Below are positions 1 through 9,687 of a stretch of 64,000 nt of DNA, in pieces; position 1 is the first letter of the stretch; every line of letters begins with the position of its first letter. The stretch lies in NCBI RefSeq assembly GCF_004118375.1, contig NZ_SDHX01000001.1:1987693-2051692 (forward strand), read 5' to 3'. The notes below the pieces were generated by a model. It worked only from the letters and a program-made list of their open reading frames with translations, made no database searches and had not been told where the DNA came from. The position numbers and the translations under genes were made by a program. Source of the stretch: Oleiharenicola lentus. GTDB taxonomy: Bacteria; Verrucomicrobiota; Verrucomicrobiia; Opitutales; Opitutaceae.

Positions 1-69
1 CTCGGGCTCTGGCTGCACGTGCGCTGGACCGCCCTCGGCGGGCGCACGGGCTACGTCGCCCCGGAGTGA
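1..69 (+). CDS. 3' end of an unidentified protein (partial)
   Basis: Frame 1 is open from the first base and ends at the TGA at 67-69. Only 22 codons are present, reading LGLWLHVRWTALGGRTGYVA and then PE. No family can be recognised from so short a tail. It lies 11 bases before the ATG of the ferritin-like gene on the same strand, so it is probably the upstream member of the same operon. The reading is inferred only from the open frame and the close spacing. Confidence 0.4.
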   Translation, partial: LGLWLHVRWTALGGRTGYVAPE

Positions 70-80
70 GGCTCCTTCCC

Positions 81-1514
81 ATGATCGACCCCGCCTACCA
101 ATCCTATCGCAACTTGCCGCCGGTGGCCGGCATCGCCTCCTTTGCCGAGGCGGCCCGTCCCGGCTTCTCCATCGATGAGTGCGTGGCCCGCCTGAAGCGG
201 CATCACTGGGCCTGGCGGCGCCTCCACGGCATCTTCATCGGCCGGCTCACCGCGGAGCCGGTCTATGAACTCAAGATGGGCTTCAGCCTGCACGCCCACT
301 ACTGCGCGGAGCACGCCGCCGCCTGGCGCCACCGTGTGGGCGAGATGCGCGAGCCGCCGCTGGGGCTCGATGTGGTGCCGCATCCCGCGCTGGAGGCGTT
401 CTTCGACGAGATCCTCGCCGCCCCGGACACCGGGGCGCTGCTCCTCGGCCTCTACGAGCAGGCGCTGCCCGCCCTGCGCGCGGCCCTCGCGCGCCATATC
501 GAGGAAACCAACCGCCTCGTCGACCATCCCTCGTTCCGCCTCTGCCGCTTCGCGCTGATCGAGGTGGACGAGATGCTCGCCTACGGGGCCCGGGCGGTGC
601 CCGCCATGCTGGATGCGGCGGGCCGCGCCGCGCTCCAGCCCTGGGTCGACCTGCTGCAGGCGTTGCTGGCCCAGGCCGGCGGGTTGGACGGCAGCCAGCC
701 GGAGGCGCCGGGCGAGCTGCACCGCCAGTTCGCCGGCGGCCCGGTCGCGCCCGATCGCTTCGTGCCGCGGCGCGACGAGCGCTTTCCCGACCCCTACAAC
801 ATGGGCGTACACGCCGAGGTGTTCCTCTACGACGAGGCCCTGCCGGTGCACGCGAAGCCGCTCATGCTCTACTACAAGCGCCTGCGGGAAATCGACGTGC
901 CGGAAATGATGGCGTCCATCATCGGCGAAACCACGGGCAAGCCGTGGGACTACACCGTGGACATGACGCGCCAGCTCTGGGACGAGGCGCGCCATGCGAT
1001 GATGGGCGAGATCGGCTTTCTGCAGGCGGGCATCGACTGGCGGCAGCTGGTGCGCATCAACTTCACGTGGTCGCTCGCCCTGAACACGCAGCTCCCGCCG
1101 CTGGAGCGGCATGCCGTGCTGTATTTCATCGAGCAGGGCCTGATGCCGCGGACCGGCAAGCGCTTCGAGTGGGAGGTGGGCCAGGCGGCCGGAGATGCGT
1201 TCGCGACCCTGATCCAGGACTACGACTGGGCGGACGAGGTCCTGCATGCGCGCATCGGCCGCGACTGGTATGTGAAGGCGATCGGCGACGCGAAACAGGC
1301 GGTCGAGTACGGCGACGCCTGTTGGTCGCGCGTGTTGATCGACTGGCGCAGCTACCGCGAGCGCGGCCTGACGCAGCACGAGAACTGGTGGCCGGCGCTG
1401 TATGCCGCCTGGTGCCGCCGGCACGGCCGCACGCCCGATCCGGCGGTCATGGCCTACGCCACCAGCTACGAGTCCGCCCGCGCGGACCTGCAGGGCATCA
1501 GTGCCTCGGGTTGA
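81..1514 (+). CDS. Ferritin-like (di-iron type) protein of unknown function
   Basis: 477 residues from the ATG at 81; a GTG at 66 is in frame but overlaps the previous stop, so 81 is preferred. No signal peptide or membrane segment is seen, so it is probably cytoplasmic. The clearest motif is in the middle of the protein: IIGETTGKPWDYT followed by LWDEARHAMMGE. A helical glutamate followed by a D-E-x-R-H helix is the pattern of carboxylate-bridged di-iron proteins of the ferritin-like superfamily. The rest is helix-rich and unassigned. It sits 19 bases upstream of an ABC exporter gene and reads into the same operon. An oxygenase or oxidase role is only inference; a structural role with no bound metal is possible. 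Confidence 0.6.
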   Translation: MIDPAYQSYRNLPPVAGIASFAEAARPGFSIDECVARLKRHHWAWRRLHGIFIGRLTAEPVYELKMGFSLHAHYCAEHAAAWRHRVGEMREPPLGLDVVPHPALEAFFDEILAAPDTGALLLGLYEQALPALRAALARHIEETNRLVDHPSFRLCRFALIEVDEMLAYGARAVPAMLDAAGRAALQPWVDLLQALLAQAGGLDGSQPEAPGELHRQFAGGPVAPDRFVPRRDERFPDPYNMGVHAEVFLYDEALPVHAKPLMLYYKRLREIDVPEMMASIIGETTGKPWDYTVDMTRQLWDEARHAMMGEIGFLQAGIDWRQLVRINFTWSLALNTQLPPLERHAVLYFIEQGLMPRTGKRFEWEVGQAAGDAFATLIQDYDWADEVLHARIGRDWYVKAIGDAKQAVEYGDACWSRVLIDWRSYRERGLTQHENWWPALYAAWCRRHGRTPDPAVMAYATSYESARADLQGISASG

Positions 1515-1533
1515 GCCCCCCCCGTTGACCGTC

Positions 1534-3286
<1,753 letters not shown>

Positions 3287-3297
<11 letters not shown>

Positions 3298-4534
3298 ATC
3301 CCAGCTTATCGGTAGCAGTGACCGCTTGCTCGCGGCGCGGGCGCTCCGCCCGTCGCATCACGGTTCCGTCGCCGGCCGGGCCCGCCCGCCCCTGCTCACC
3401 CGACGCGAGTTTTTCACCATGAGCGCCGCCGCCGTCGTCCTGCCCTTGGTCCCAGCCCTCGCCGCCGCGTTCGCGACGGAGACGGAGTTCTATCGCGACT
3501 GGCTCGGCACCACGCTCGTCGAGGGGCAGTACCACCTCACCGACCGGCCCAACCTGCTCGAGGGCGCCGAGCGGATGCTCGCGCTCGGCACGCGCGTCGG
3601 GAAGTTCTGGTTCGAGCCGCACCGCGCGGCCCGCGACTACCCGTGGAACAGTGCCTGGCCGGAAATGCGGACGCTCCGCGACCTCGCCGCATCCCCCTAC
3701 TGGCGTGAGGTCTTTGCGCTGCCGTTTCGAACAATGTTTCTCGAAACGCACAGTCCGGCCGAAGGCGGCTGGAACTCCGATCCCGGCCCCGCGCGGGAGG
3801 CGCGGATCCGCGCGGAATGGGAGGAACTGCTGGCGTTCCTGTATGCCGAGCACGGCGACCTGCCGCTCACGCTCGTGCTGCAGAACTGGGAGGGCGACTG
3901 GCAGCTTCGCGGCCTCGGCGTCCTGTGGGATGATCCGCCGGCCGACTGGCGCGAGCGGTGTGCGCGTTACGCCCGCCGGCTCGCGGCCCGGCAGGCCGCC
4001 GTCACCGCGATGCGCGCGGCGCATCCGGGGGCGCGCCTCCGCGTGCTCCACGCCGCCGAGGTGAATCGCGTGGCCGACCAGTGGCGCGGCATCCCCACGC
4101 TCACCGAGCACGTGCTCCCGCACGTCGAGTTGGACCTCGTTTCGTACAGTTGTTACGATGCCATGGATGACGGCGCGACGCTCACCCGTGCCATCGACAC
4201 CATCCGCCGCTTCGCCCGCACGGCGGGCCCGCTCGGCGCCGGGGCGGTGTGCCTCGGCGAGATCGGCATCCCCGAGATGGCGCGCCCGGAGCGCATCCCG
4301 GCCCGCTGGCGGGAACTGCTGGCGGCGGCCCGCGCCGCGCAGGTGCACTGGGTCGTGCAGTGGGCGCTCTATTGCAACGAGTCCGACAACCGCCACCAGC
4401 CCCAGCCCAAGCCCTCGGTGACCGACCCTGCGCGCCTGCAAGGGTTCTGGCTGCTGCGCCCCGACGGTTCGCTCAGTGAAACGGGCCGGGTGTTCAGCGC
4501 CCTGTGGCAAACCGGATCCTTTCCTCCGTCATGA
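3287..4534 (+). CDS. Tat-exported clan GH-A-like glycosidase (putative)
   Basis: 415 residues from the ATG at 3287, inside the end of the ABC gene (11-base overlap). Residues near 40-65 hold a twin-arginine signal: LLTRREFFTMSAAAVVLP, then a hydrophobic run ending in alanines. This supports 3287 over the internal ATG at 3419, which would remove the RR. The body resembles a (beta/alpha)8 barrel: FWFEPHRAARDYPW early, LHAAEVNRV in the middle, and CLGEIGIPE followed by VVQWALYCNE near the end. The two glutamates sit where clan GH-A enzymes carry acid/base and nucleophile, but I cannot name the GH family. It overlaps the esterase gene by ATGA. Activity on a host-derived or plant glycan is inference. 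Confidence 0.55.
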
Positions 4535-5181
4535 CCTCCTCCCAGCTCCCGATCGCAGCCGTCGTCCTCTTTCAGGGCGATTCGATCACCGACTGCCTGC
4601 GCGACCGCATGCGCCCGGGTCCGAACGACCCCGCCGCGCTCGGCGCCGGCTACGCCGGGCGCGTGGCGGGCGACCTGCTCGCCCATCCCGCGGCGGGGGG
4701 CTGGAAGTTCTACAACCGGGGCATCAGCGGCGACCGCATTGTGGACCTGCGGGGCCGCTGGCGGCGCGACGCGCTCGCGTTACTACCCGACCTCGTGAGC
4801 ATCCTCGTCGGCGTCAACGACACCTGGCACGAGCACCTCTTCGGCAACGGCGTGGGCGTCGAGCGCTACGCGGAGCTCTACCGGATGCTGTTGACGGACA
4901 CGCGGGCGGCGCGGCCGCACTGCCGCCTGGTGCTGGGCGAGCCCTTCGCGCTGCCCGGCGGCGACTTCCAGGCCGGCTGGATGCCCGAGTTGCGCGCGCG
5001 GGGCGCCGCGGTGCGGCAGATTGCGCAGGAGTTCGGCGCGGCCTTCGTGCCCTACCAGGCGATGTTTGACGCCGCGCAGCAGCAATACACCGCGGCCGAG
5101 CTTGCCGCCGATGGCGTGCACCCGTCTCCGCTGGGCCACCGGCTGATGGCCCAGGCTTGGCTCGCGGCCGTGCTGCCCTGA
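4531..5181 (+). CDS. SGNH/GDSL-type esterase
   Basis: 216 residues; the ATG at 4531 overlaps the upstream TGA as ATGA, which decides the start. SGNH blocks are clear: FQGDSITD (catalytic Ser) near the N-terminus, NRGISGDRI (oxyanion Gly), LVGVNDTW (block III Asn) and DGVHPSPLGH (catalytic Asp and His) near the C-terminus. No signal peptide is obvious from this start, so the protein may be cytoplasmic. Family members remove acetyl or other acyl groups from sugars and lipids. Next to two GH10 xylanases, deacetylation of xylo-oligosaccharides is a reasonable guess, but the substrate is not shown by the sequence. Confidence 0.85.
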   Translation: MTSSQLPIAAVVLFQGDSITDCLRDRMRPGPNDPAALGAGYAGRVAGDLLAHPAAGGWKFYNRGISGDRIVDLRGRWRRDALALLPDLVSILVGVNDTWHEHLFGNGVGVERYAELYRMLLTDTRAARPHCRLVLGEPFALPGGDFQAGWMPELRARGAAVRQIAQEFGAAFVPYQAMFDAAQQQYTAAELAADGVHPSPLGHRLMAQAWLAAVLP

Positions 5182-5215
5182 TTGCCGCTTCGCCCTTCCT
5201 TCAACTCCATCCCCC

Positions 5216-6340
5216 ATGATTACCGCCGCCCGATTGTCCGCCCTCACCGCGCTCGCGTGCGCGCTGGCCACGCCCGTCTGGTCCGCACCGCCGGCCACCC
5301 TCAAGCAAGCCTTTGAGGACGATTTCCTCGTCGGCGTCGCCCTCGGTCGCATGGAAAGCTTCGACGCGGCCGAGCGCGCGCTCCTCGTGCGCGAATTCAA
5401 TGTCGTCACGTCGGAAAACCAGCTCAAACCCGGTCGCGTGCAGCCACAGGAGGGTGTGTTCACCTTTGGCGATGGCGAGGCGCTGGTCTCGTTCGCGGAG
5501 CAGCACGGCCTGCCGATGATCGGCCATACGCTGGCCTGGCATCAGGTGACCCCCGACTGGTTCTTTCTCGACGGGGACAAGCCCGCGTCCCGCGAACTGG
5601 CGTTGCAGCGGCTGCGTGCCCACATCCACGCCGTTGTCGGGCACTTCAAGGGCCGGATCAAGGGCTGGGACGTCGTCAACGAGGGCATTGCGGACGAGCG
5701 CGACGAGCGCGAGTACCTGCGGCGCAACAAGTGGCAGCAGGTCGTCGGCGACGACTACATCGCTAAGGCGTTCGAGTATGCACACGAGGCCGATCCCGGC
5801 GCGGAACTCTACTTCAACGACTACGGCAACGAATACCCCCACAAGCGCGAGCGCACCATACGCCTGATCCGCGACCTCCAGGCGCGCGGCCTGCGGGTGG
5901 ACGGTATCGGCATGCAGCTGCATCTCCAGCTCGATCGCATTCCCTTCGACGAGATCGACCGCTCCCTCACCGCCTTCCGTGAACTCGGGGTCAAGGTGAT
6001 GATCACCGAACTCGACCTCGACCTGATCGAGCGCAAAGTCTGGGGCGCTGACACTGCGCAGCGAGAGGAGCCCACCGAATCGAACCTCGGCTGGGCCGTG
6101 GCCCCGCCGGACCTGCTCCAGCGCCAGGCTGACCAGTACGCGCGCCTGTTCGCCCTCCTGCGCAAGCACCGCGACATCGTCGACCGGGTGACCTTCTGGA
6201 ACCTCCACGACGGGAAGTCGTGGCTAAACAACTGGCCGGTGAAGGGCCGGATCAACCATCCACTGCTCTTCGACCGAGCGCTCCAGCCCAAGCCGGCCTT
6301 CCAGGCCGTTATGTCGCTTGCGCGCGAACCGCAACCCTGA
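5216..6340 (+). CDS. GH10 endo-beta-1,4-xylanase
   Basis: 374 residues from the ATG at 5216, with an N-terminal signal peptide (residues 1-23, ending VWSAPP), so it is exported. The rest is a single GH10 barrel with no carbohydrate-binding module. The acid/base glutamate is E156 in WDVVNEG and the nucleophile is E265 in MITELDLD. Other GH10 marks are GHTLAWHQVTPDWF, ELYFNDYG and the C-terminal WNLHDGKSWLNNWP. It cleaves internal beta-1,4 links of xylan backbones. Only 5 bases separate it from the next gene, a close paralogue, so the two form a duplicated operon pair. It starts 34 bases after the esterase gene and may share its transcript. Confidence 0.95.
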   Translation: MITAARLSALTALACALATPVWSAPPATLKQAFEDDFLVGVALGRMESFDAAERALLVREFNVVTSENQLKPGRVQPQEGVFTFGDGEALVSFAEQHGLPMIGHTLAWHQVTPDWFFLDGDKPASRELALQRLRAHIHAVVGHFKGRIKGWDVVNEGIADERDEREYLRRNKWQQVVGDDYIAKAFEYAHEADPGAELYFNDYGNEYPHKRERTIRLIRDLQARGLRVDGIGMQLHLQLDRIPFDEIDRSLTAFRELGVKVMITELDLDLIERKVWGADTAQREEPTESNLGWAVAPPDLLQRQADQYARLFALLRKHRDIVDRVTFWNLHDGKSWLNNWPVKGRINHPLLFDRALQPKPAFQAVMSLAREPQP

Positions 6341-6345
6341 CAGCC

Positions 6346-7455
6346 ATGCGTCCGCTCATACCGCTGTTCGCCGGCTGGCTCGCCGTGACGACCGGCTTCG
6401 GCCGGCTGGAGCCCTCGACTTTGAAGCAGGCCTTTGCGGATGACTTTGTCGTCGGCGTGGCCGTCGCCGGCCTGTCCAGCCTGACTGCGGCCGAACGGGA
6501 GCTGATCGTGCGGCATTTCGGCGTGATTACGCCGGGCACCCACTTCAAACCGGTACACCTCCAGCCGCAGGAGGGCCGCTTCACCTTCGAGCAGGCCGAC
6601 ACTCTGGTGGGTTTTGCGCAGGCCAATGGGCTCGCGGTGATAGGCCACACCCTGGTCTGGCACGACGCGACGCCGGACTGGTTTTTCCGCGACGGCGACC
6701 AGCCCGCCTCCCGCGAACTGCTCCTCCGGCGCCTGCGAGACCACATTCACGCGGTCGTCGGACACTTTCGCGGCCGTGTCAAGGGCTGGGACGTGGTCAA
6801 CGAGGGCATTTCCGACAAACCGGAGGAATACCTGCGCCCGAACAAGTGGCAGCAGATGATCGGCGACGATTACATCGCCAAGGCATTCGGGTACGCCCAC
6901 GAGGCCGATCCTGGCGCGGAGTTGTATTTCAACGACTACGGCGGCGAGCACTCTCTCAAGCGGGAGAAAACCATCCGGCTCATCCGCGAACTGCAGGCGC
7001 AGGGAGTCCGCGTGGACGGCATCGGCATCCAGTTGCACCTCCAGCTCGATCGCATGGCCTTCGCCGACATCGAGAAGTCCATCGCCGCCTTCCATGCGCT
7101 CGGCGCGAAAGTGATGATCACCGAACTCGACGTCGACCTGGTTGAGCGCAAGGTCTGGGGCGCGGACACAACCCAGCACGAAAACCCGACCGACAGCAAC
7201 CTCGGCTGGGCGGTCGCGCCGCCGGAGATGCTCCAGCGCCAGGCCGAGCAGTACGCCGAGTTGTTCCGGATCTTCCGGCGGCAGCACGCGGCCGTGGATC
7301 GCGTCACCGTCTGGCACCTCCACGACGGCAAGTCTTGGCTGAACAACTGGCCGGTGAAGGGCCGCACGAATCACCCGCTCCTGTTCGATCGCAGCCTCCA
7401 GCCGAAGCCGGCCTTCCACGCTATCTTGAGCGTCGCGCGCGAGCCGAAACCCTGA
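6346..7455 (+). CDS. GH10 endo-beta-1,4-xylanase, tandem paralogue
   Basis: 369 residues from the ATG at 6346; longer in-frame readings run into the previous gene and lack a signal sequence. A short hydrophobic N-terminus (PLIPLFAGWLAVTTGFG) should act as a signal peptide. The catalytic pair is retained: E153 in WDVVNEG and E260 in MITELDVD. Long blocks are identical to the upstream xylanase (KWQQ, DDYIAKAF, LGWAVAPP, DGKSWLNNWPVKGR). The first half has drifted more (VAVAGLSSLTAAERELIV against VALGRMESFDAAERALLV). This is a recent tandem duplication. The pair may differ in subsite preference, but no residue change that proves it was seen. A hairpin terminator follows at 7569. Confidence 0.95.
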   Translation: MRPLIPLFAGWLAVTTGFGRLEPSTLKQAFADDFVVGVAVAGLSSLTAAERELIVRHFGVITPGTHFKPVHLQPQEGRFTFEQADTLVGFAQANGLAVIGHTLVWHDATPDWFFRDGDQPASRELLLRRLRDHIHAVVGHFRGRVKGWDVVNEGISDKPEEYLRPNKWQQMIGDDYIAKAFGYAHEADPGAELYFNDYGGEHSLKREKTIRLIRELQAQGVRVDGIGIQLHLQLDRMAFADIEKSIAAFHALGAKVMITELDVDLVERKVWGADTTQHENPTDSNLGWAVAPPEMLQRQAEQYAELFRIFRRQHAAVDRVTVWHLHDGKSWLNNWPVKGRTNHPLLFDRSLQPKPAFHAILSVAREPKP

Positions 7456-7568
7456 GCCCCGGACGCTGGGCTGCGTTGCCTGAACTGTGAAGAGCGCCCG
7501 GAGTGGCGCCGGTCGGGCCGTGGGGGGATGCGCTGCGCTCGAAGTCCACCGCATAACCTGAACGCGGT

Positions 7569-7596
7569 GGTGCGGCCTGTGCCGCACCTCATTTTT
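7569..7596 (+). terminator. Rho-independent terminator after the GH10 pair
   Basis: GGTGCGGC, loop CTGT, GCCGCACC form a perfect 8-bp stem at 7569-7588, followed by TCATTTTT on the plus strand. It closes the plus-strand operon. On the minus strand it overlaps the restored stop of the broken gene at 7589, so it may serve both convergent units. Confidence 0.75.
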
Positions 7597-9687
7597 GTGC
7601 CGCCCGAATGCGAAGCCCGAGCAAGGCGGCAACGGCGATCACGAAAGGCCAGGACGGGGCTCCGCCACCACCACCGCTGGCCCCGGGGGCGCTGGTGTCG
7701 GTGTCGGCGAGGGAACCGGCGGAGGGGTGCCGCCGCCGGTGGAACTGGCGTTGAACGTCAGGCGATAGGTGAGCTGACCGGTCGCGTTGATGGTGACGAG
7801 GCGTCGCACGAGTCCGGTCGTGAGCACGCTCGTGCCCCCAGCGGTGAACGTCGCGCCTGAAGAGGTAACCTCGAGGAAGAAGCCGCTGCCGTTGGGGCGG
7901 CGCAACTCGAGGCGGTTGGCGGTCGTAATGACAGAAGCATCACTTGCATGCGCTAGGGGCAGCAGTTCCTGGAAACCGCCACTGTGCTCAACAGAGACGT
8001 CAATGCGGTCGGCGCCGAAGGTCAGCGTCTTTTGTCCGAGACGCGTGCCAGCGCTTTCCAGTGGGTAGGTTATGGTGCAGTCGCCCTCCGGAAGCGTGCG
8101 CGCGCCCACGGCCGGCGTCTGGACGAGGCCGGCGACGGTGGTGGTCGCGGTGAGGTTTGAGGTTTCGTAAGTGGCGCCGGACGTCACGCCCGCGCGCCGG
8201 GTCCCCCCAATCCAAGCCGCGGAGGCAAGCGGATCTGCGACCGATTGCACCGCCACGCCGAAGCGCGGATGCGAGAGCAGCCCGAGTCCGTATGCCTGGC
8301 GTGGCACGCGGATGCGTCCGGTGGCGGCCACGGCGTAGTAGCCGGGGCGTTGCAGCGCCGTGACGGTGAGCGGCAGCGCGTCGTGGAACTGGCGTGTGCG
8401 CGTGCCCGCGATGAGACTCGGCAGCGTGGCGTCGGCCGTCGTGCGTTGGGCTTCGGTCGGGTGCCAGACATTCAAGGGTTTAACGGCGTCGAACACGAAA
8501 CTGGGGATGTAACTGTAACCGTTCGGTACCGAGAGCGCGCCCCAGCGGCCGAATTCCGTTTGCACGGCGGTGCGGCGGGCGGCAAGCGCAGCCGTGTGCT
8601 CGGTGTCGGTGAGCGCGAAGCTGCGCGAGGGCTCGACCCACTCGGCCAGTGGGCGTGAGCGCGACGCCTGAAAGGCGTGCGAAGTGCGCGTGTTCAGTCC
8701 GGCGGCCGTGAGGAACACGCGCGGGGTCGTCTCGGGTTGCAGCACCATCGTCGCAGCGAGCCATTCGTTCCACGTGAGGTCTTCCTCGGCGACAAGGCCG
8801 AGGCGGGATATGCGCTGGCGCAGCCGCGGCAGCGCGATGCGCAGGTTGTTTTCGTGCACGGCGCTGTAGCCGAAATCAGGTCCGCCCTGTTCGTAGAAAA
8901 AGCCGGCAGGCGACTGGTCTTGGGCGGCGGAGTCCTCCAGTGCGCGATCAAATGCGGTCTCAAACTCGGCGTCGGGCCAGTGCTCGAGGTAGACCAGCGC
9001 GGCGTGGAAGGAGCCGCTGAACTGGTTGCTTCATTCGCGTGCATGCAGCCGCATCTCGGGGCACTTGAAGATAGCCATGAGCCCGCGGCGCAAGGCGACG
9101 CGTGCGGATTCGGCGACGATGGGATCGAACGGCAGCCCGGAGGTGCGCAGCAAATGAAGCGCCTCGGCAGCGTGCATCACGCCGAAAGATGTCGGGGCCA
9201 GGCTCCAATTCGTGGGGCTGTATTCGGAGAAAAGGCCGTCGAAGTCGCCATCGGCGGACCCCGGCTGGTTCTGAATGCGCGCCCAACGGTCGAGCATCGC
9301 CTCGAGCCGTACGCGCACGGCCGCATGACCACAGTAGGGGTTCCAGGGACGGTCGGCGGCGTAAAAATACGCCAGCGCGAGCTGGTTCTCCATGATGCGC
9401 GCGTTGTGCGGCTGGTTGTCCACCGGCTCGCGGTAGACCTGCAGGTTCAGGAACCCGCGGTTCGGACCCGATTCGACGACGGCATTGACGACCTGGGCAA
9501 AATGCCGCAGATGATACGGCACCTCGAGCTCGTGATCGGCGAACTGCGCGAGCGAAAGCGTTGAGTAATCCACCGGGGGAACGGCCGGCCAGGATTGCGC
9601 CGCAAGGCGCATGGCTCCGGCGAGAGCCAGCAGCACGGCCAGCGCGGCCCCGGGCGGAGGCGGGAGAAAGGCTAGGAGATGGAACAT
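7589..9687 (-). pseudogene. Broken secreted toroid-type lyase-like protein
   Basis: The reading starts at the ATG at 9687, which overlaps the end of the GH3 gene by 16 bases, with a signal peptide (AVLLALAGAMRLAAQSW). The frame is stopped by TGA at 9033-9031 but continues in the same frame with normal protein sequence (SNQFSGSFHAALVYLEHWPD) to the region of 7700. There a one-base shift in a CCCCCGGGG run leads to a premature stop at 7639. In the shifted frame a tail reads GASGGGGGAPSWPF, then a hydrophobic segment and LRIR, ending at 7589. The first part is helix-rich (GYSAVHENNLRIALPRLRQ) and the second beta-rich, as in alpha/alpha-toroid polysaccharide lyases. That family assignment is tentative. 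Two lesions argue for a pseudogene; sequencing error is the alternative. Confidence 0.6.

Noticed and set aside
9031-9033. TGA as a selenocysteine codon
   Set aside because: The lyase-like protein has no redox-type context around the codon and no convincing SECIS-like hairpin was seen just downstream; a second lesion in the same gene favours decay or sequence error.
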